Below, piece by piece: positions 34,000-43,249 of a DNA stretch of 64,000 nucleotides. Origin of the DNA: Lentzea flava. GTDB taxonomy: Bacteria > Actinomycetota > Actinomycetes > Mycobacteriales > Pseudonocardiaceae. The notes under the pieces were generated by a model that saw nothing but the letters and a program-made list of their open reading frames with translations, made no database searches and was not told the DNA's origin. Location of the stretch: positions 1 to 64,000 of the forward strand of contig NZ_BMRE01000037.1 of assembly GCF_014648475.1 (NCBI RefSeq). Reading direction: 5' to 3'. The number at the start of each line of letters is the position of its first letter. The first letter of the stretch is position 1. The translations under genes and the position numbers were made by a program.

Positions 34000-36771
34000 G
34001 TGGCTGACCAGAACGAGATCAAGAAGCTCCTGGACGACCCGAACGTCACCCCGGAGACCAAGAAGCAGCTCGTCCGCGCGCTCGCGGGTGCCGGCGCTCC
34101 GCAGGAGGAGGTCGAGCGCTACGGCAAGGCGAACGGCGTCGAGGTGCCCGACGACCCGAGCGTGGGCGACCACGTGGTCGGCACGCTGCTGGCGCCGGTG
34201 ACGCTCGGCTTCAGCGAGGCCCGCAACATCGCCAAGGAGGGCGCGCACGCCGCGTTCACCATGGAGGGTGGCGACGCGGACAAGCTCGTCAGCAAGGCCA
34301 AGGAGGAGCGCGAGCTCGGCTCCACCCAGAAGGTGCTGAACGAGCAGGGCGACGTTCCGAACAGCAACACGCTGCTCGACGCCGGTGCGCCCGGTCTGCG
34401 CTTCTTCGAGAAGTTCATCCCGGTTTACGCCAAGGCCGCGCCCGCGTGTGGTCACCAGGGTGCCGCGCCGAACCTGCAGAACGACATCTACCGCAAGTAC
34501 GACGAGGTGCGCGACATCGACTTCGCGAAGTTCCGCGAGGACGCGCACAAGCTCACCGAGCACGTCAAGAAGATCCAGGACCACGACAACCAGCTCGGCA
34601 GCGCCTGGAACGGGCTCGGCTCGTGGGAGGGTCCCGCCGCGGAGGCCGCGCGCGGGTACCACGACAAGTTCGCCGGCACCTCGAAGACGTTCGTCCAGCA
34701 GGCGGGCACTGGCCCCGGTGCGATCACCGGTGGCGTGACCAACATGCAGAAGCACGTCAAGGACTTCGCGCAGCAGATCCACGACCAGTACTCCGAGAAG
34801 TGCGGTGGGCTGACCGTCGAGGAGGCCGAGGAGGCCATCCGGCACGCGAACGGTGACGTCTTCCCGAACGACGGCGGCATCCTCGACTGGGTCTACGGCG
34901 TCCAGAGCGATCTCAAGAACTCCGTGATCGGCGCGATCTGCGGCGGCCCGCTCGGCATCCTGTCCGGCCTCGGCTGGGGCGGCTGGATCGCCGACGTCCG
35001 CGACAAGATCATCAGCGACGCCAAGGAGAAGCTCAAGGCGCTCTGCCAGGAGTTCGACTCCAAGAAGAAGGCGTTCGACGGCTACTGCGAGGCCGTGCAG
35101 ACCGGTGTCGACGCCGACTACAAGGCCATGTTCCAGGGCATGACCACGGCCTTCGGCGGAGACCCGTTCGGCAAGGTCGGCGACCCGCCCCCGTTCACCG
35201 GTGAAGGCGGTGGCGACCGCAGGAAGCCCGGCGGCGGTGGCACTCCGCCCGGTGGTGGTGGCACGCCACCTGGTGGTGGTGGCACGCCGCCCGGCGGTGG
35301 TGGCATGCCGGAGGTGCCCAAGCCGGAGAACCCGCTCGACAAGGACGGCGACGGCAAGCCCGACGTCCCCGGCGACACCGACGGCGACGGCAAGCCCGAC
35401 GACCTCGACGGCGACGGCAAGCCGGACAACCAGGCCAAGCCAGAGGAGAAGCTCGAAACCGTCACGGTCAAGGCGGGCGACAACACGATCAAGGTCACGG
35501 AGCCCGACTCGAACGGGCACGTGAAGATGACGATCGACACGCCGAAGGGCGAGCCGAAGACCTACGACCTGGACTTCAGCAAGAACCCAGAGGCCGCCAA
35601 GGCGCTGATGGGCCAGAACGGCGCGCAGGCCATCACGAACATGGCCAACACGCTCACCGGCTCGACGCCGTCGAACCAGACGGCGCCAGGCTCTCCCGGT
35701 GCGCCGGGTGCCACCGGCAACACGCCGGCGCCGGGTGGCGGCGCGGTGCCTGCCAGTGGTCCGGCGGGCTCGGAGTCGAACCCGATCCCGGTCGAGGTCG
35801 GCGCCGACGGCAAGATCCACATCGAGCAGGACGGCGTCAACTTCACCGCCGAGGTCAACACCCAGACCGGCGAGATCAGCCTGACCGCGGACAACGGCGA
35901 CGGCACGCCCGACCAGATCGGCGTGAGCTTCGGCGAGGACGACAACCCGGCAGCGCAGACCCCCGGCTCCGAGTCCGGATCGGGCGAGGGCGGTCGCGGT
36001 GTGGACGGGCCGGGGCTGAGCGACGGGCTTCGTCTCCCGGAGTCGGACTTCCCGCAGCCCGTTCCCGCTGACGGTGGCGTCACGACGATGCCCGCCGAAG
36101 CCGAGTTCCAGCCGATGCCCGCCGTCGAACGCGAGTTCCAGACGATGCCCGCGCAGGCTCCGGCGGCCGAGCAGCCGATCTGGAACCCGCCAGGCCAGGA
36201 GGGCCAGCCAGGCCAGCCGGGCCTGGGCGAGCGCTTCCAGGAGTCGATGGGCCGCCACTACATCGAGGACAACGGCATCATGCCGCACGTCGGCGAGCCC
36301 AGGATCCACACCGCGGACGGCCCGCTGTACGCGCAGGCTTCGGACAGCACGTCGACCTCCGGTGTCTCCTTCACCGGCGGCGGTTCGAGCGGCGAGTCGG
36401 TCCTCGGCGGCACGACTCCGGACAGCGCCTGGAGCAACCAGAACCAGGGCGACAGCGGCAGCGGCTTCAACACCAACGCCTCCGAGGCCGGTCAGCCCGG
36501 CTCCGCGAGCCTGCCGTCCATGCAGGACGGTGCCCACGGTCAGGGCCCGACCGGCGCGTCCGCGGGCGGCATGATGGGCGGCGGGATGATGGGCGGCGGC
36601 ATGATGGGTGGTGGCGCCGGTGCGGGTGGTCAGCAGGGTGGCGACACCGAGCGGGGGGCCAGCCAGTGGCGTACGACCGGCACGTTGTTCGACGACGACA
36701 ACAGCAACCCGTTGATCGCGCAGACCGTGCTGGGTGACGAACGAGGAGAGGCCGCCAACCCATGGCGATGA
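34000..36771 (+). CDS. Large WXG-type T7SS substrate with calcium-binding-like repeats
   Basis: A 923-residue protein of unknown function. An N-terminal helical part (residues 1-~400) contains SWEGPAAEAARGYHDKF (W near 209). A Pro-Gly linker (PPGGGGT units) follows, then three DxDGDGxPD repeats (~447-478) like thrombospondin type 3 calcium sites, a small beta-rich domain (LETVTVKAGDNTIKVTEP), a second Gly/Pro region, a beta-rich domain with IHIEQDGVNFTAEVNT, a long low-complexity part, MMGGG repeats and GGQQGGD before an acidic end. It is probably exported with the EspC-like protein encoded just upstream. Confidence 0.75.
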   Translation: MADQNEIKKLLDDPNVTPETKKQLVRALAGAGAPQEEVERYGKANGVEVPDDPSVGDHVVGTLLAPVTLGFSEARNIAKEGAHAAFTMEGGDADKLVSKAKEERELGSTQKVLNEQGDVPNSNTLLDAGAPGLRFFEKFIPVYAKAAPACGHQGAAPNLQNDIYRKYDEVRDIDFAKFREDAHKLTEHVKKIQDHDNQLGSAWNGLGSWEGPAAEAARGYHDKFAGTSKTFVQQAGTGPGAITGGVTNMQKHVKDFAQQIHDQYSEKCGGLTVEEAEEAIRHANGDVFPNDGGILDWVYGVQSDLKNSVIGAICGGPLGILSGLGWGGWIADVRDKIISDAKEKLKALCQEFDSKKKAFDGYCEAVQTGVDADYKAMFQGMTTAFGGDPFGKVGDPPPFTGEGGGDRRKPGGGGTPPGGGGTPPGGGGTPPGGGGMPEVPKPENPLDKDGDGKPDVPGDTDGDGKPDDLDGDGKPDNQAKPEEKLETVTVKAGDNTIKVTEPDSNGHVKMTIDTPKGEPKTYDLDFSKNPEAAKALMGQNGAQAITNMANTLTGSTPSNQTAPGSPGAPGATGNTPAPGGGAVPASGPAGSESNPIPVEVGADGKIHIEQDGVNFTAEVNTQTGEISLTADNGDGTPDQIGVSFGEDDNPAAQTPGSESGSGEGGRGVDGPGLSDGLRLPESDFPQPVPADGGVTTMPAEAEFQPMPAVEREFQTMPAQAPAAEQPIWNPPGQEGQPGQPGLGERFQESMGRHYIEDNGIMPHVGEPRIHTADGPLYAQASDSTSTSGVSFTGGGSSGESVLGGTTPDSAWSNQNQGDSGSGFNTNASEAGQPGSASLPSMQDGAHGQGPTGASAGGMMGGGMMGGGMMGGGAGAGGQQGGDTERGASQWRTTGTLFDDDNSNPLIAQTVLGDERGEAANPWR

Positions 36772-37202
36772 TCGGGGACGTGGACCCGCGCATCCAGACG
36801 CTGTTCGACGACAACCTGGCCAAGACCCGGCGTGCCACGGCCGAGGTCTCGGCCGAGCTCAAGGCCGAGCAGGACCGTCTGGCGGCCGAGGCCAAGGCGC
36901 GCGAGGAGAAGCGCCAGCGGGACATAGCCGACGCGCGCGAAAGCGCCGAGAAGGTCAGCAAGCAGGGTGAGCAGCAGCAACCGCGCAAGCCGCAGTGGGA
37001 GCGTCCCGAGCGCGGGGCGGGCGAGATGGCGTTCGGGCCGGAGGACGACGACGGCGGCTACCAGCCGTCGCGGCCTGTCGCGCCGCCGCCTCCTCCGGTC
37101 GCAGCACCGCCGCCTCCGCCGCCTGCGCCACCGGTCCGTTCACGGCGTCCGGCACCGGTGGACGATGACGACGACCTCAGCGGTCAGACCTGGCTGAGCT
37201 GA
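36762..37202 (+). CDS. Coiled-coil protein with Pro-rich linker and acidic tail (second copy of type)
   Basis: A 146-residue protein of unknown function whose start overlaps the end of the large substrate gene, so it is coupled to it. Residues ~15-65 form a charged helix (LKAEQDRLAAEAKAREEKRQ), followed by a polyproline region and an acidic end, PVDDDDDLSGQTWLS. The 129-residue protein at 29334-29723 has the same three-part design. No signal peptide or membrane helix is seen. A cytosolic adaptor or chaperone for the substrate is inferred from coupling; ATG 36768 is an alternative start. Confidence 0.7.
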   Translation: MAMIGDVDPRIQTLFDDNLAKTRRATAEVSAELKAEQDRLAAEAKAREEKRQRDIADARESAEKVSKQGEQQQPRKPQWERPERGAGEMAFGPEDDDGGYQPSRPVAPPPPPVAAPPPPPPAPPVRSRRPAPVDDDDDLSGQTWLS

Positions 37203-37209
37203 CGATCCG

Positions 37210-38043
37210 TCAGGCGGGGCGCCTGCGCAGGGCGTCCCGCTGGAAGACGAGGTTCGCGTTCTTCAGGTCGCTGTCCAGCAGTTCGTCGTACCGGCGCTCG
37301 CCGGTCAGCACCCGCAGCAGGAACGCGGTCACGAACGCGCGGCCGAGCTTGTGCGAGCCGCGTTCGGCGTGGCCGTCCAGCAGCAGTTCGCTCCAGTGCC
37401 TGCCCTCGGTGAACCCGAGGTGTGACGCCTTGGGCAGCAGCCGGAACTGCACCGGTCCGCCCCAGGCCTGGGCGATCGCCTCGGAGTGTCCGACGGGCGG
37501 CGCGATGCGGTCCTCACCGGCCGCCAGGTGCAGTCCCGGCACGGTGACCTCGCGCGCGGCGTCCAGAGCGGACGGCCGCGTCTCCGTTGCGGCCAAAGTC
37601 ACAACGGCCCTGACGCGGTCGGCCTCGGACGCCGCCAGCACCGCCGCACCGCCACCCATCGAGTGCCCGGCGAGCGCGACGCGAGCCGGGTCCACGCTGA
37701 TCTCCCCGGACCCGAGCCGCACGCCGGTGCAGATGTCCACAGTGGTCAGCAGGTTGGCCGCCAGCACCCGTGCCGACAGCAGCGGGCCGCGTTCCACGGC
37801 CGGTGCCGCGGCCACGAAGCCCCACGACGCCAGGTGGCGCAAAAGCCCGTGGTAGCGGCGGACGGGCTGCATCCAGCCGTGTCCGAACGCGACGGCGGGC
37901 AGTCCCAGCCCCGACTGCGGCGTGAAGATCACGCCCGGCAGGCCGACGAGCGCGAGATCGCCGCGCAGCACCGGGTGCGGACCTGGCCTGCTGAGCTCTT
38001 CGAGGGCCTGTTTCGCGGTCAGCGTGATCACGCGGCGAGCCAT
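37210..38043 (-). CDS. Alpha/beta hydrolase (chlorophyllase/lipase-like)
   Basis: A 277-residue alpha/beta hydrolase. The nucleophile serine lies in GHSMGGGAAVLAA; the oxyanion region reads FGHGWMQPV and a likely catalytic histidine follows near ASHLGFTEG. There is no signal peptide, so it is probably cytosolic. The pattern is closest to PET-hydrolase/chlorophyllase/dienelactone-hydrolase relatives, but the substrate cannot be told. ATG 38043 is preferred over an upstream in-frame start that adds 12 residues. It is convergent with the T7SS cluster and divergent from glmS. Confidence 0.8.
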   Translation of the reverse strand: MARRVITLTAKQALEELSRPGPHPVLRGDLALVGLPGVIFTPQSGLGLPAVAFGHGWMQPVRRYHGLLRHLASWGFVAAAPAVERGPLLSARVLAANLLTTVDICTGVRLGSGEISVDPARVALAGHSMGGGAAVLAASEADRVRAVVTLAATETRPSALDAAREVTVPGLHLAAGEDRIAPPVGHSEAIAQAWGGPVQFRLLPKASHLGFTEGRHWSELLLDGHAERGSHKLGRAFVTAFLLRVLTGERRYDELLDSDLKNANLVFQRDALRRRPA

Positions 38044-38140
38044 GGGGTGAACCGTAGTCGATCCTGTCGCGCGCACCACATCCGAGATTGGTCTACACCA
38101 CCTGTGCCTCTGACCAGCGCAGATCGGCCTTCCTCACTCA

Positions 38141-38170
38141 TTAGGGTTAGCGGCGTGGTCTAGCTAGTCT
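38141..38170 (+). promoter_or_regulatory. Candidate promoter for glmS
   Basis: TTAGGG (38141-38146) and TAGTCT (38165-38170) with an 18-base spacer lie only 8 bases before the glmS GTG. If used, the message would be almost leaderless. The boxes are weak. Confidence 0.3.
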
Positions 38171-38177
38171 GTTTCCC

Positions 38178-40037
38178 GTGTGCGGAATCGTGGGATACGT
38201 GGGTCACCGGGCGGCGCTCGACGTCGTGCTGGACGGGCTGAGGCGGCTCGAGTACCGGGGTTACGACTCGGCAGGCGTTGCCGTCATCAGCGAGGGCGCA
38301 CTGGCCGTCGAACGCAAGGCCGGCCGGTTGCAGAACCTGGAGACGAGGCTCGACGAGGTGGGCCGCGACAACTTCGCGGGCACCGTCGGCATGGGACACA
38401 CGCGGTGGGCGACGCACGGAGCGCCGATCGACCGCAACAGCCACCCGCACCGCGACGCGACGAACCGCGTCGCCGTGGTGCACAACGGCATCATCGAGAA
38501 CTTCGCCGCGCTGCGCGCCGAGCTCGAGGGTCTCGGCGTCGAGATGGCGTCGGACACCGACACCGAGACGGTCGCGCACCTCGTGGCGTTCGCCTACGGC
38601 GAGGGCGACACGAAGGGCGACCTGCCTGCCAGCGTGCGCAAGGTCGTGCGCCGCCTGGAGGGCGCGTTCACCCTCGTGTTCACGCACGCCGACGAGCCGG
38701 ACCAGGTCGTGGCTGCCCGCCGCAACTCCCCGCTGGTCGTGGGTGTCGGCGAGGGCGAGCACTTCGTGGCGAGCGACGTCTCCGCGTTCATCGCGCACAC
38801 CAAGGAGGCCGTCGAGCTGGGTCAGGACCAGATGGTCGTGATCACGCGCGAGGGCTACGAGGTCACCGACTTCGACGGCGAGCCGGCCGAGGCCAAGCCG
38901 TTCACGGTCAACTGGGACCTCAGCGCCGCCGAGAAGGGCGGCCACGAGTACTTCATGCTCAAGGAGATCGAGGAGCAGCCCGACGCGCTGGCGAACACGC
39001 TGCGCGGCCACTTCTCGAACGGCCGGATCGTCCTCGACGAGCAGCGCCTGTCCGACCAGGACCTGCGTGACGTCGACAAGGTCTTCGTCGTCGCCTGCGG
39101 TTCCGCCTACCACTCCGGTCTCGTCGCGAAGTACGCGATCGAGCACTGGACCCGCCTGCCCGTCGAGGTCGAGCTCGCCTCCGAGTTCCGCTACCGCGAC
39201 CCGGTGCTCGACCGCGACACGCTCGTCGTCGCCGTGTCGCAGTCCGGCGAGACCGCGGACACGCTGGAGGCCGTGCGCCACGCCCGTGCGCAGAAGGCCC
39301 GCGTTCTGGCCGTCTGCAACACGAACGGCGCGCAGATCCCGCGCGAGTCCGACGCCGTGCTCTACACGCACGCCGGTCCGGAGATCGGTGTCGCGTCGAC
39401 GAAGGCGTTCCTCGCCCAGATCGCGGCGAACTACCTCGTCGGCCTGGCGCTGGCGCAGGCCCGCGGCACCAAGTACCCGGACGAGGTCGCCCGCGAGTTC
39501 CGCGAGCTGGAGGCCATGCCCGAGGCCGTGCAGCGCGTGCTCGGCACCGTCGAGCAGGTCCGTCAGCTCGGCCGTGAGCTCGCCGACTCGAAGGCCGTGC
39601 TGTTCCTCGGCCGCCACGTCGGCTACCCGGTGGCACTGGAGGGCGCGCTCAAGCTCAAGGAGCTCGCCTACATGCACGCCGAGGGCTTCGCCGCCGGTGA
39701 GCTCAAGCACGGCCCGATCGCGCTGATCGAGGAGAACCTCCCGGTCGTCGTGGTCATGCCGTCGCCGAAGGGCCGTGCCGTCCTGCACTCGAAGCTGGTG
39801 TCGAACATCAGCGAGATCCAGGCCCGCGGCGCCCGCACGATCGTGATCGCCGAAGAGGGCGACGAGACCGTGCGCCCGTTCGCCGACCACCTGATCGAGA
39901 TCCCGGCCGTGCCGACCCTGCTGCAGCCGCTCATCTCGACGGTGCCGCTGCAGGTGCTGGCCGCCGAGATCGCGCGCAGCCGCGGCTACGACGTGGACAA
40001 GCCCCGCAACCTCGCGAAGTCCGTTACGGTCGAGTGA
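38178..40037 (+). CDS. glmS: Glutamine-fructose-6-phosphate aminotransferase
   Basis: GlmS makes glucosamine-6-phosphate from fructose-6-phosphate and glutamine, the first step to UDP-GlcNAc. The product has 619 residues. Cys2, exposed after Met removal, starts the class II glutaminase domain (CGIVGYVGHRAALDVV, then GHTRWATHG). Two SIS sugar-isomerase domains follow, with VACGSAYHSG, VSQSGETADT and the C-terminal KSVTVE. The GTG start is fixed by the need for Cys at position 2. The next gene starts right after the stop. Confidence 0.97.
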   Translation: MCGIVGYVGHRAALDVVLDGLRRLEYRGYDSAGVAVISEGALAVERKAGRLQNLETRLDEVGRDNFAGTVGMGHTRWATHGAPIDRNSHPHRDATNRVAVVHNGIIENFAALRAELEGLGVEMASDTDTETVAHLVAFAYGEGDTKGDLPASVRKVVRRLEGAFTLVFTHADEPDQVVAARRNSPLVVGVGEGEHFVASDVSAFIAHTKEAVELGQDQMVVITREGYEVTDFDGEPAEAKPFTVNWDLSAAEKGGHEYFMLKEIEEQPDALANTLRGHFSNGRIVLDEQRLSDQDLRDVDKVFVVACGSAYHSGLVAKYAIEHWTRLPVEVELASEFRYRDPVLDRDTLVVAVSQSGETADTLEAVRHARAQKARVLAVCNTNGAQIPRESDAVLYTHAGPEIGVASTKAFLAQIAANYLVGLALAQARGTKYPDEVAREFRELEAMPEAVQRVLGTVEQVRQLGRELADSKAVLFLGRHVGYPVALEGALKLKELAYMHAEGFAAGELKHGPIALIEENLPVVVVMPSPKGRAVLHSKLVSNISEIQARGARTIVIAEEGDETVRPFADHLIEIPAVPTLLQPLISTVPLQVLAAEIARSRGYDVDKPRNLAKSVTVE

Positions 40038-41420
40038 GTGAAGGGCGTCTGGCACACCGAACGCGTCAAGTCCGCTGAAGAGGAGCTCATGGCGGTGGTC
40101 CCGCCGGGCTCGTTGATGCGCAAGGCCGCGTTCGGTGTGGCCACCCACGCCCTCAGGCTTCTTTCCGGACGTCGCCGCGTCACGTTGCTCGTCGGCGCGG
40201 GCAACAACGGCGGCGACGCCCTCTGGGCCGGCTACTTCCTGCGCCGCCGAGGCGTGGCGGTGTCCGCCGTGCTGCTCAACCCGGCCAAGGCACATGCCGA
40301 GGGACTCGCGGCTTTCCGTCGCGCCGGTGGCCGGGTGGTCGACGAGGTGGGCAACCCGGACCTGGTGATCGACGGCATCGTCGGCCTGTCCGCGCGCGGT
40401 CCACTCCGGCCGGACGCCGCCGCTCTGGTCGACTCGGTGCGGGCGCCGATCCTCGCCGTGGACCTGCCGTCCGGGATCGACCCGGACACCGGGGAGATCT
40501 CCGGTCCTTTCGTGCGCGCCCACACCACGGTGACGTTCGGCGTTTTGAAGCCGGTGCACGCGCTGGCCGAGTGCGGCGAGGTGCACCTGGTCGACATCGG
40601 CCTGCGGCCGAAGGACCCGGACTTCGTGCTGCTCGACCGCTCCGACATCGCCTGGCCGGTGCCGGGCCCGTCGGACGACAAGTACACCCAGGGCGTCACG
40701 GGCGTGGCCGCCGGCAGCGCCACCTATCCGGGTGCCGCGGTGCTGGCGACCGGTGCCGCCGTGCTCGCCACCTCGGGCATGGTCCGCTACGCCGGCCCCG
40801 CCGCCGACGCGATCCGCGCGCGCTGGCCGGAGACCATCTGCACCGGCTCGATCACGGACGCCGGACGCGTGCAGGCCTGGGTCGTCGGGCCGGGCATGGG
40901 CACCGGCTCGTCGTCGGACGGAGTGCTGAGGTTCGTGCTGGAGGCTGGCGTACCGGTGATCGCGGACGCGGACGCCATCACGTTGCTGGCGCAGCACCCG
41001 ACGCTCTGGGACGCCCGCGACCCGGACACCCCGCTCGTGCTGACGCCGCACGACCGGGAGTTCGAACGGCTGGCAGGGCCGGTCGGCGCGGACCGGGTCG
41101 GTGCCGCGCGGAAGGCGGCTCAGCGGTTCAACGCGGTGGTGCTGTTGAAGGGGCATCGGACCGTGGTGGCGGCGCCGGACGGACGGGCGCTGGTCAACTC
41201 GGCGACGTCGTCGTGGCCTGCGACGGCGGGGTCGGGCGATGTGCTGTCGGGGATCATCGGCGCGTTGCTGGCCGCTGGGGTGAACCCGTTCCTGGCAGCC
41301 GGTTACGCCGCGTACGCGCACGTTCTGGCGGCAGAGTTGGCGGCGGATGGTGCGCCGGTGCCGGCTTCCGGGCTGATGAGCGCGATTCCGGAAGCGATCC
41401 GCGCGATCAGGGCACGCTAG
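40038..41420 (+). CDS. nnr: Bifunctional NAD(P)HX epimerase/dehydratase
   Basis: This enzyme repairs hydrated NADH and NADPH: the N-terminal epimerase domain interconverts the R and S forms and the C-terminal ADP/ATP-dependent dehydratase restores NAD(P)H. The epimerase part holds LLVGAGNNGGDALWAG and DLPSGIDPDTG; the dehydratase part holds VVGPGMGTGSS, LTPHDREFERL and ATAGSGDVLSGIIGALL. At 460 residues it is somewhat short for the family. It begins directly after the glmS stop, the same pairing order as in M. tuberculosis. Its 3' end overlaps the convergent gene by four bases. Confidence 0.93.
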   Translation: MKGVWHTERVKSAEEELMAVVPPGSLMRKAAFGVATHALRLLSGRRRVTLLVGAGNNGGDALWAGYFLRRRGVAVSAVLLNPAKAHAEGLAAFRRAGGRVVDEVGNPDLVIDGIVGLSARGPLRPDAAALVDSVRAPILAVDLPSGIDPDTGEISGPFVRAHTTVTFGVLKPVHALAECGEVHLVDIGLRPKDPDFVLLDRSDIAWPVPGPSDDKYTQGVTGVAAGSATYPGAAVLATGAAVLATSGMVRYAGPAADAIRARWPETICTGSITDAGRVQAWVVGPGMGTGSSSDGVLRFVLEAGVPVIADADAITLLAQHPTLWDARDPDTPLVLTPHDREFERLAGPVGADRVGAARKAAQRFNAVVLLKGHRTVVAAPDGRALVNSATSSWPATAGSGDVLSGIIGALLAAGVNPFLAAGYAAYAHVLAAELAADGAPVPASGLMSAIPEAIRAIRAR

Positions 41421-42040
41421 ATCACGGAGAAGCCGGCGGTCAGTTCTCGCCGGCCGGTCAACGCCAGCAGGACGGCCTGACCGTCGCCGGTGACCGCTGC
41501 GACGCGGGCGGCCAGCGCAGCCGAGTCGGCGATCGCGTCGACGGGCAGGTCGGCCCGCACGCCTGCCGCGGTGGCGATGTCCAGGCTGTGCACGACGAGT
41601 TCGAACGTCCTGGTTGGCAGCCAGTGAGCCAGTCGCATGCCACCGGCCGCCGTGGTGATCAACGCCTCCGGATCGGCTGCGGCGACCGCGGCGACGGCGA
41701 GCTCGGTGAACTTCCGGGCTGCTGCGCCCGGCCGAAGGCCCAGACGTGCGCCCCACTCCCTGGCATCCGCGGTGGAGCTGGCCACGGCGGCCTCGTAGAT
41801 CGCCGGGTCGATGGTCTTCGCCAGGGCGTAGTAGCCCTCTGGTGTGGTGATGTCCTCGGCGGTGGCCGGTTTTTCGAGCACCTCCGCGACGCCCGCCAGT
41901 CCGGCGGAGACGGTGTGACCGATGAGGTCGCGCAACGTCCAGTCGCCGAGGCCCGGTCCGGACAGGCGGTCAACGGGCACCGCGTCCACCAGGTCGGCGA
42001 AGGCGCGCGCAGTTGCGGCGAAAGTGTGCTGTGCGGCCAT
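41417..42040 (-). CDS. DinB-like/maleylpyruvate isomerase family protein
   Basis: A 207-residue protein of the mycothiol-dependent maleylpyruvate isomerase N-terminal/DinB superfamily, helical-bundle proteins that often bind a metal through three histidines. Visible family features are LSGPGLGDWTLRDLIGHTVS near residue 30 and a downstream ELVVHSLDIATA segment. Many such proteins act in mycothiol-dependent reactions, but the reaction here is unknown. ATG 42040 gives the family N-terminus (AAQHTFAATARAFADLV); earlier in-frame starts add a basic, unconserved stretch. It is convergent with nnr and divergent from alr. Confidence 0.8.
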   Translation of the reverse strand: MAAQHTFAATARAFADLVDAVPVDRLSGPGLGDWTLRDLIGHTVSAGLAGVAEVLEKPATAEDITTPEGYYALAKTIDPAIYEAAVASSTADAREWGARLGLRPGAAARKFTELAVAAVAAADPEALITTAAGGMRLAHWLPTRTFELVVHSLDIATAAGVRADLPVDAIADSAALAARVAAVTGDGQAVLLALTGRRELTAGFSVI

Positions 42041-42163
42041 GTTGTCAGCCTGGCAGAGCGCGTACCACCGGGCTCCGCGTTTCATGCTCGGCGAACAACG
42101 GGGCGTACCTGCGAGTTGCGCCATAGTCCCTGTTCGCGGCTGCCATGGCACGATGAACAGGTT

Positions 42164-43249
42164 ATGGCCCGTTCAGAAGTGGTAGTCGACCTCGGTGCGT
42201 TGCGGCACAACGTCGCACTGCTCGCCGGTCTTGCCCCGAACTCCGACACGATGGCCGTCGTCAAGGCGGACGGCTACGGCCACGGCGCGGTGGAAGTGGC
42301 CCGCGCCGCGCTCGAAGCGGGCGCGACCTGGCTCGGTTCCTGCTCCACCCAGGAAGCCCTCGCGCTCAGGGCGGCAGGCATCCGGGCGCCGATCCTGGCC
42401 TGGCTCGACGCCCCGGACGAGGACCTGGCCGCCGGTATCGCGGCCGATGTCGACATGTCGGTTTCCTCCCTCGAAGACCTGCGCCGCGTCGAGCAGGCCG
42501 CCGAGGAGGCCGACGCCAGGCCGAGAATCCACCTGAAGATCGACACCGGGCTGAGCCGCAACGGCTGTCAGCCGCACGACTGGCCGGAACTTGTGGAGCG
42601 AGCCAGCAAGCACGAGGTCGTCGCTGTCTGGTCGCACCTCGCGTGCGCGGACGAGATCGGCCACCCGTCGATCGACCTGCAGGCCAAGAGGTTCGACGAC
42701 GCCTACGACGTCGCCAAAGCGCACGGCCTCGACCCGAAGCGGCACATCGCGAACTCCGCGGCCCTGCTGACCAGGCCCGATCTGCACTTCGACATAGTGC
42801 GGCCCGGCATCGCGATCTACGGGCTGAACCCCGTGCCCACCGACCACGACCTGCGTCCGGTGATGAGCTTCCGGTCGCGCGTGGCGCTCACGAAACGTAT
42901 CCCCGCCGGCGAGTCGGTCTCCTACGGGATGACATGGACCGCGCAGGAGGACACGACGCTGGCACTGGTGCCGGCCGGGTATGCGGACGGTGTCCCGAGG
43001 GCGCTCTCCGGTCGGATGGAGGTGCTCCTGGCGGGGAAGCGCCGTCCGGTGGTCGGGCGTGTCTGCATGGACCAGATCGTCGTGGACTGTGGGAACGACG
43101 AGGTCGCAGAGGGTGCGGAGGTTGTCCTGTTCGGCGACGGGCGCCGGGGGGAGCCGACGGCGACGGAGTGGGCGGAGCTGACCGGCACGATCGACTACGA
43201 GATCGTCTGCGGGATGTACCGGCCGCGGGTGCGGAGGATCTACACGTGA
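42164..43249 (+). CDS. alr: Alanine racemase
   Basis: Alr makes D-alanine for peptidoglycan with pyridoxal phosphate. Lys34 in AVVKADGYGHGA should bind the cofactor; the opposite-face tyrosine lies in SYGMTWTAQ. Further signatures are KIDTGLSRNG and GRVCMDQIVVD. The 361-residue length is typical. It is the first gene of a tightly packed run in which the following hydrolase overlaps it by four bases, then tsaE, as in M. tuberculosis (alr-Rv3422c). Confidence 0.96.
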   Translation: MARSEVVVDLGALRHNVALLAGLAPNSDTMAVVKADGYGHGAVEVARAALEAGATWLGSCSTQEALALRAAGIRAPILAWLDAPDEDLAAGIAADVDMSVSSLEDLRRVEQAAEEADARPRIHLKIDTGLSRNGCQPHDWPELVERASKHEVVAVWSHLACADEIGHPSIDLQAKRFDDAYDVAKAHGLDPKRHIANSAALLTRPDLHFDIVRPGIAIYGLNPVPTDHDLRPVMSFRSRVALTKRIPAGESVSYGMTWTAQEDTTLALVPAGYADGVPRALSGRMEVLLAGKRRPVVGRVCMDQIVVDCGNDEVAEGAEVVLFGDGRRGEPTATEWAELTGTIDYEIVCGMYRPRVRRIYT

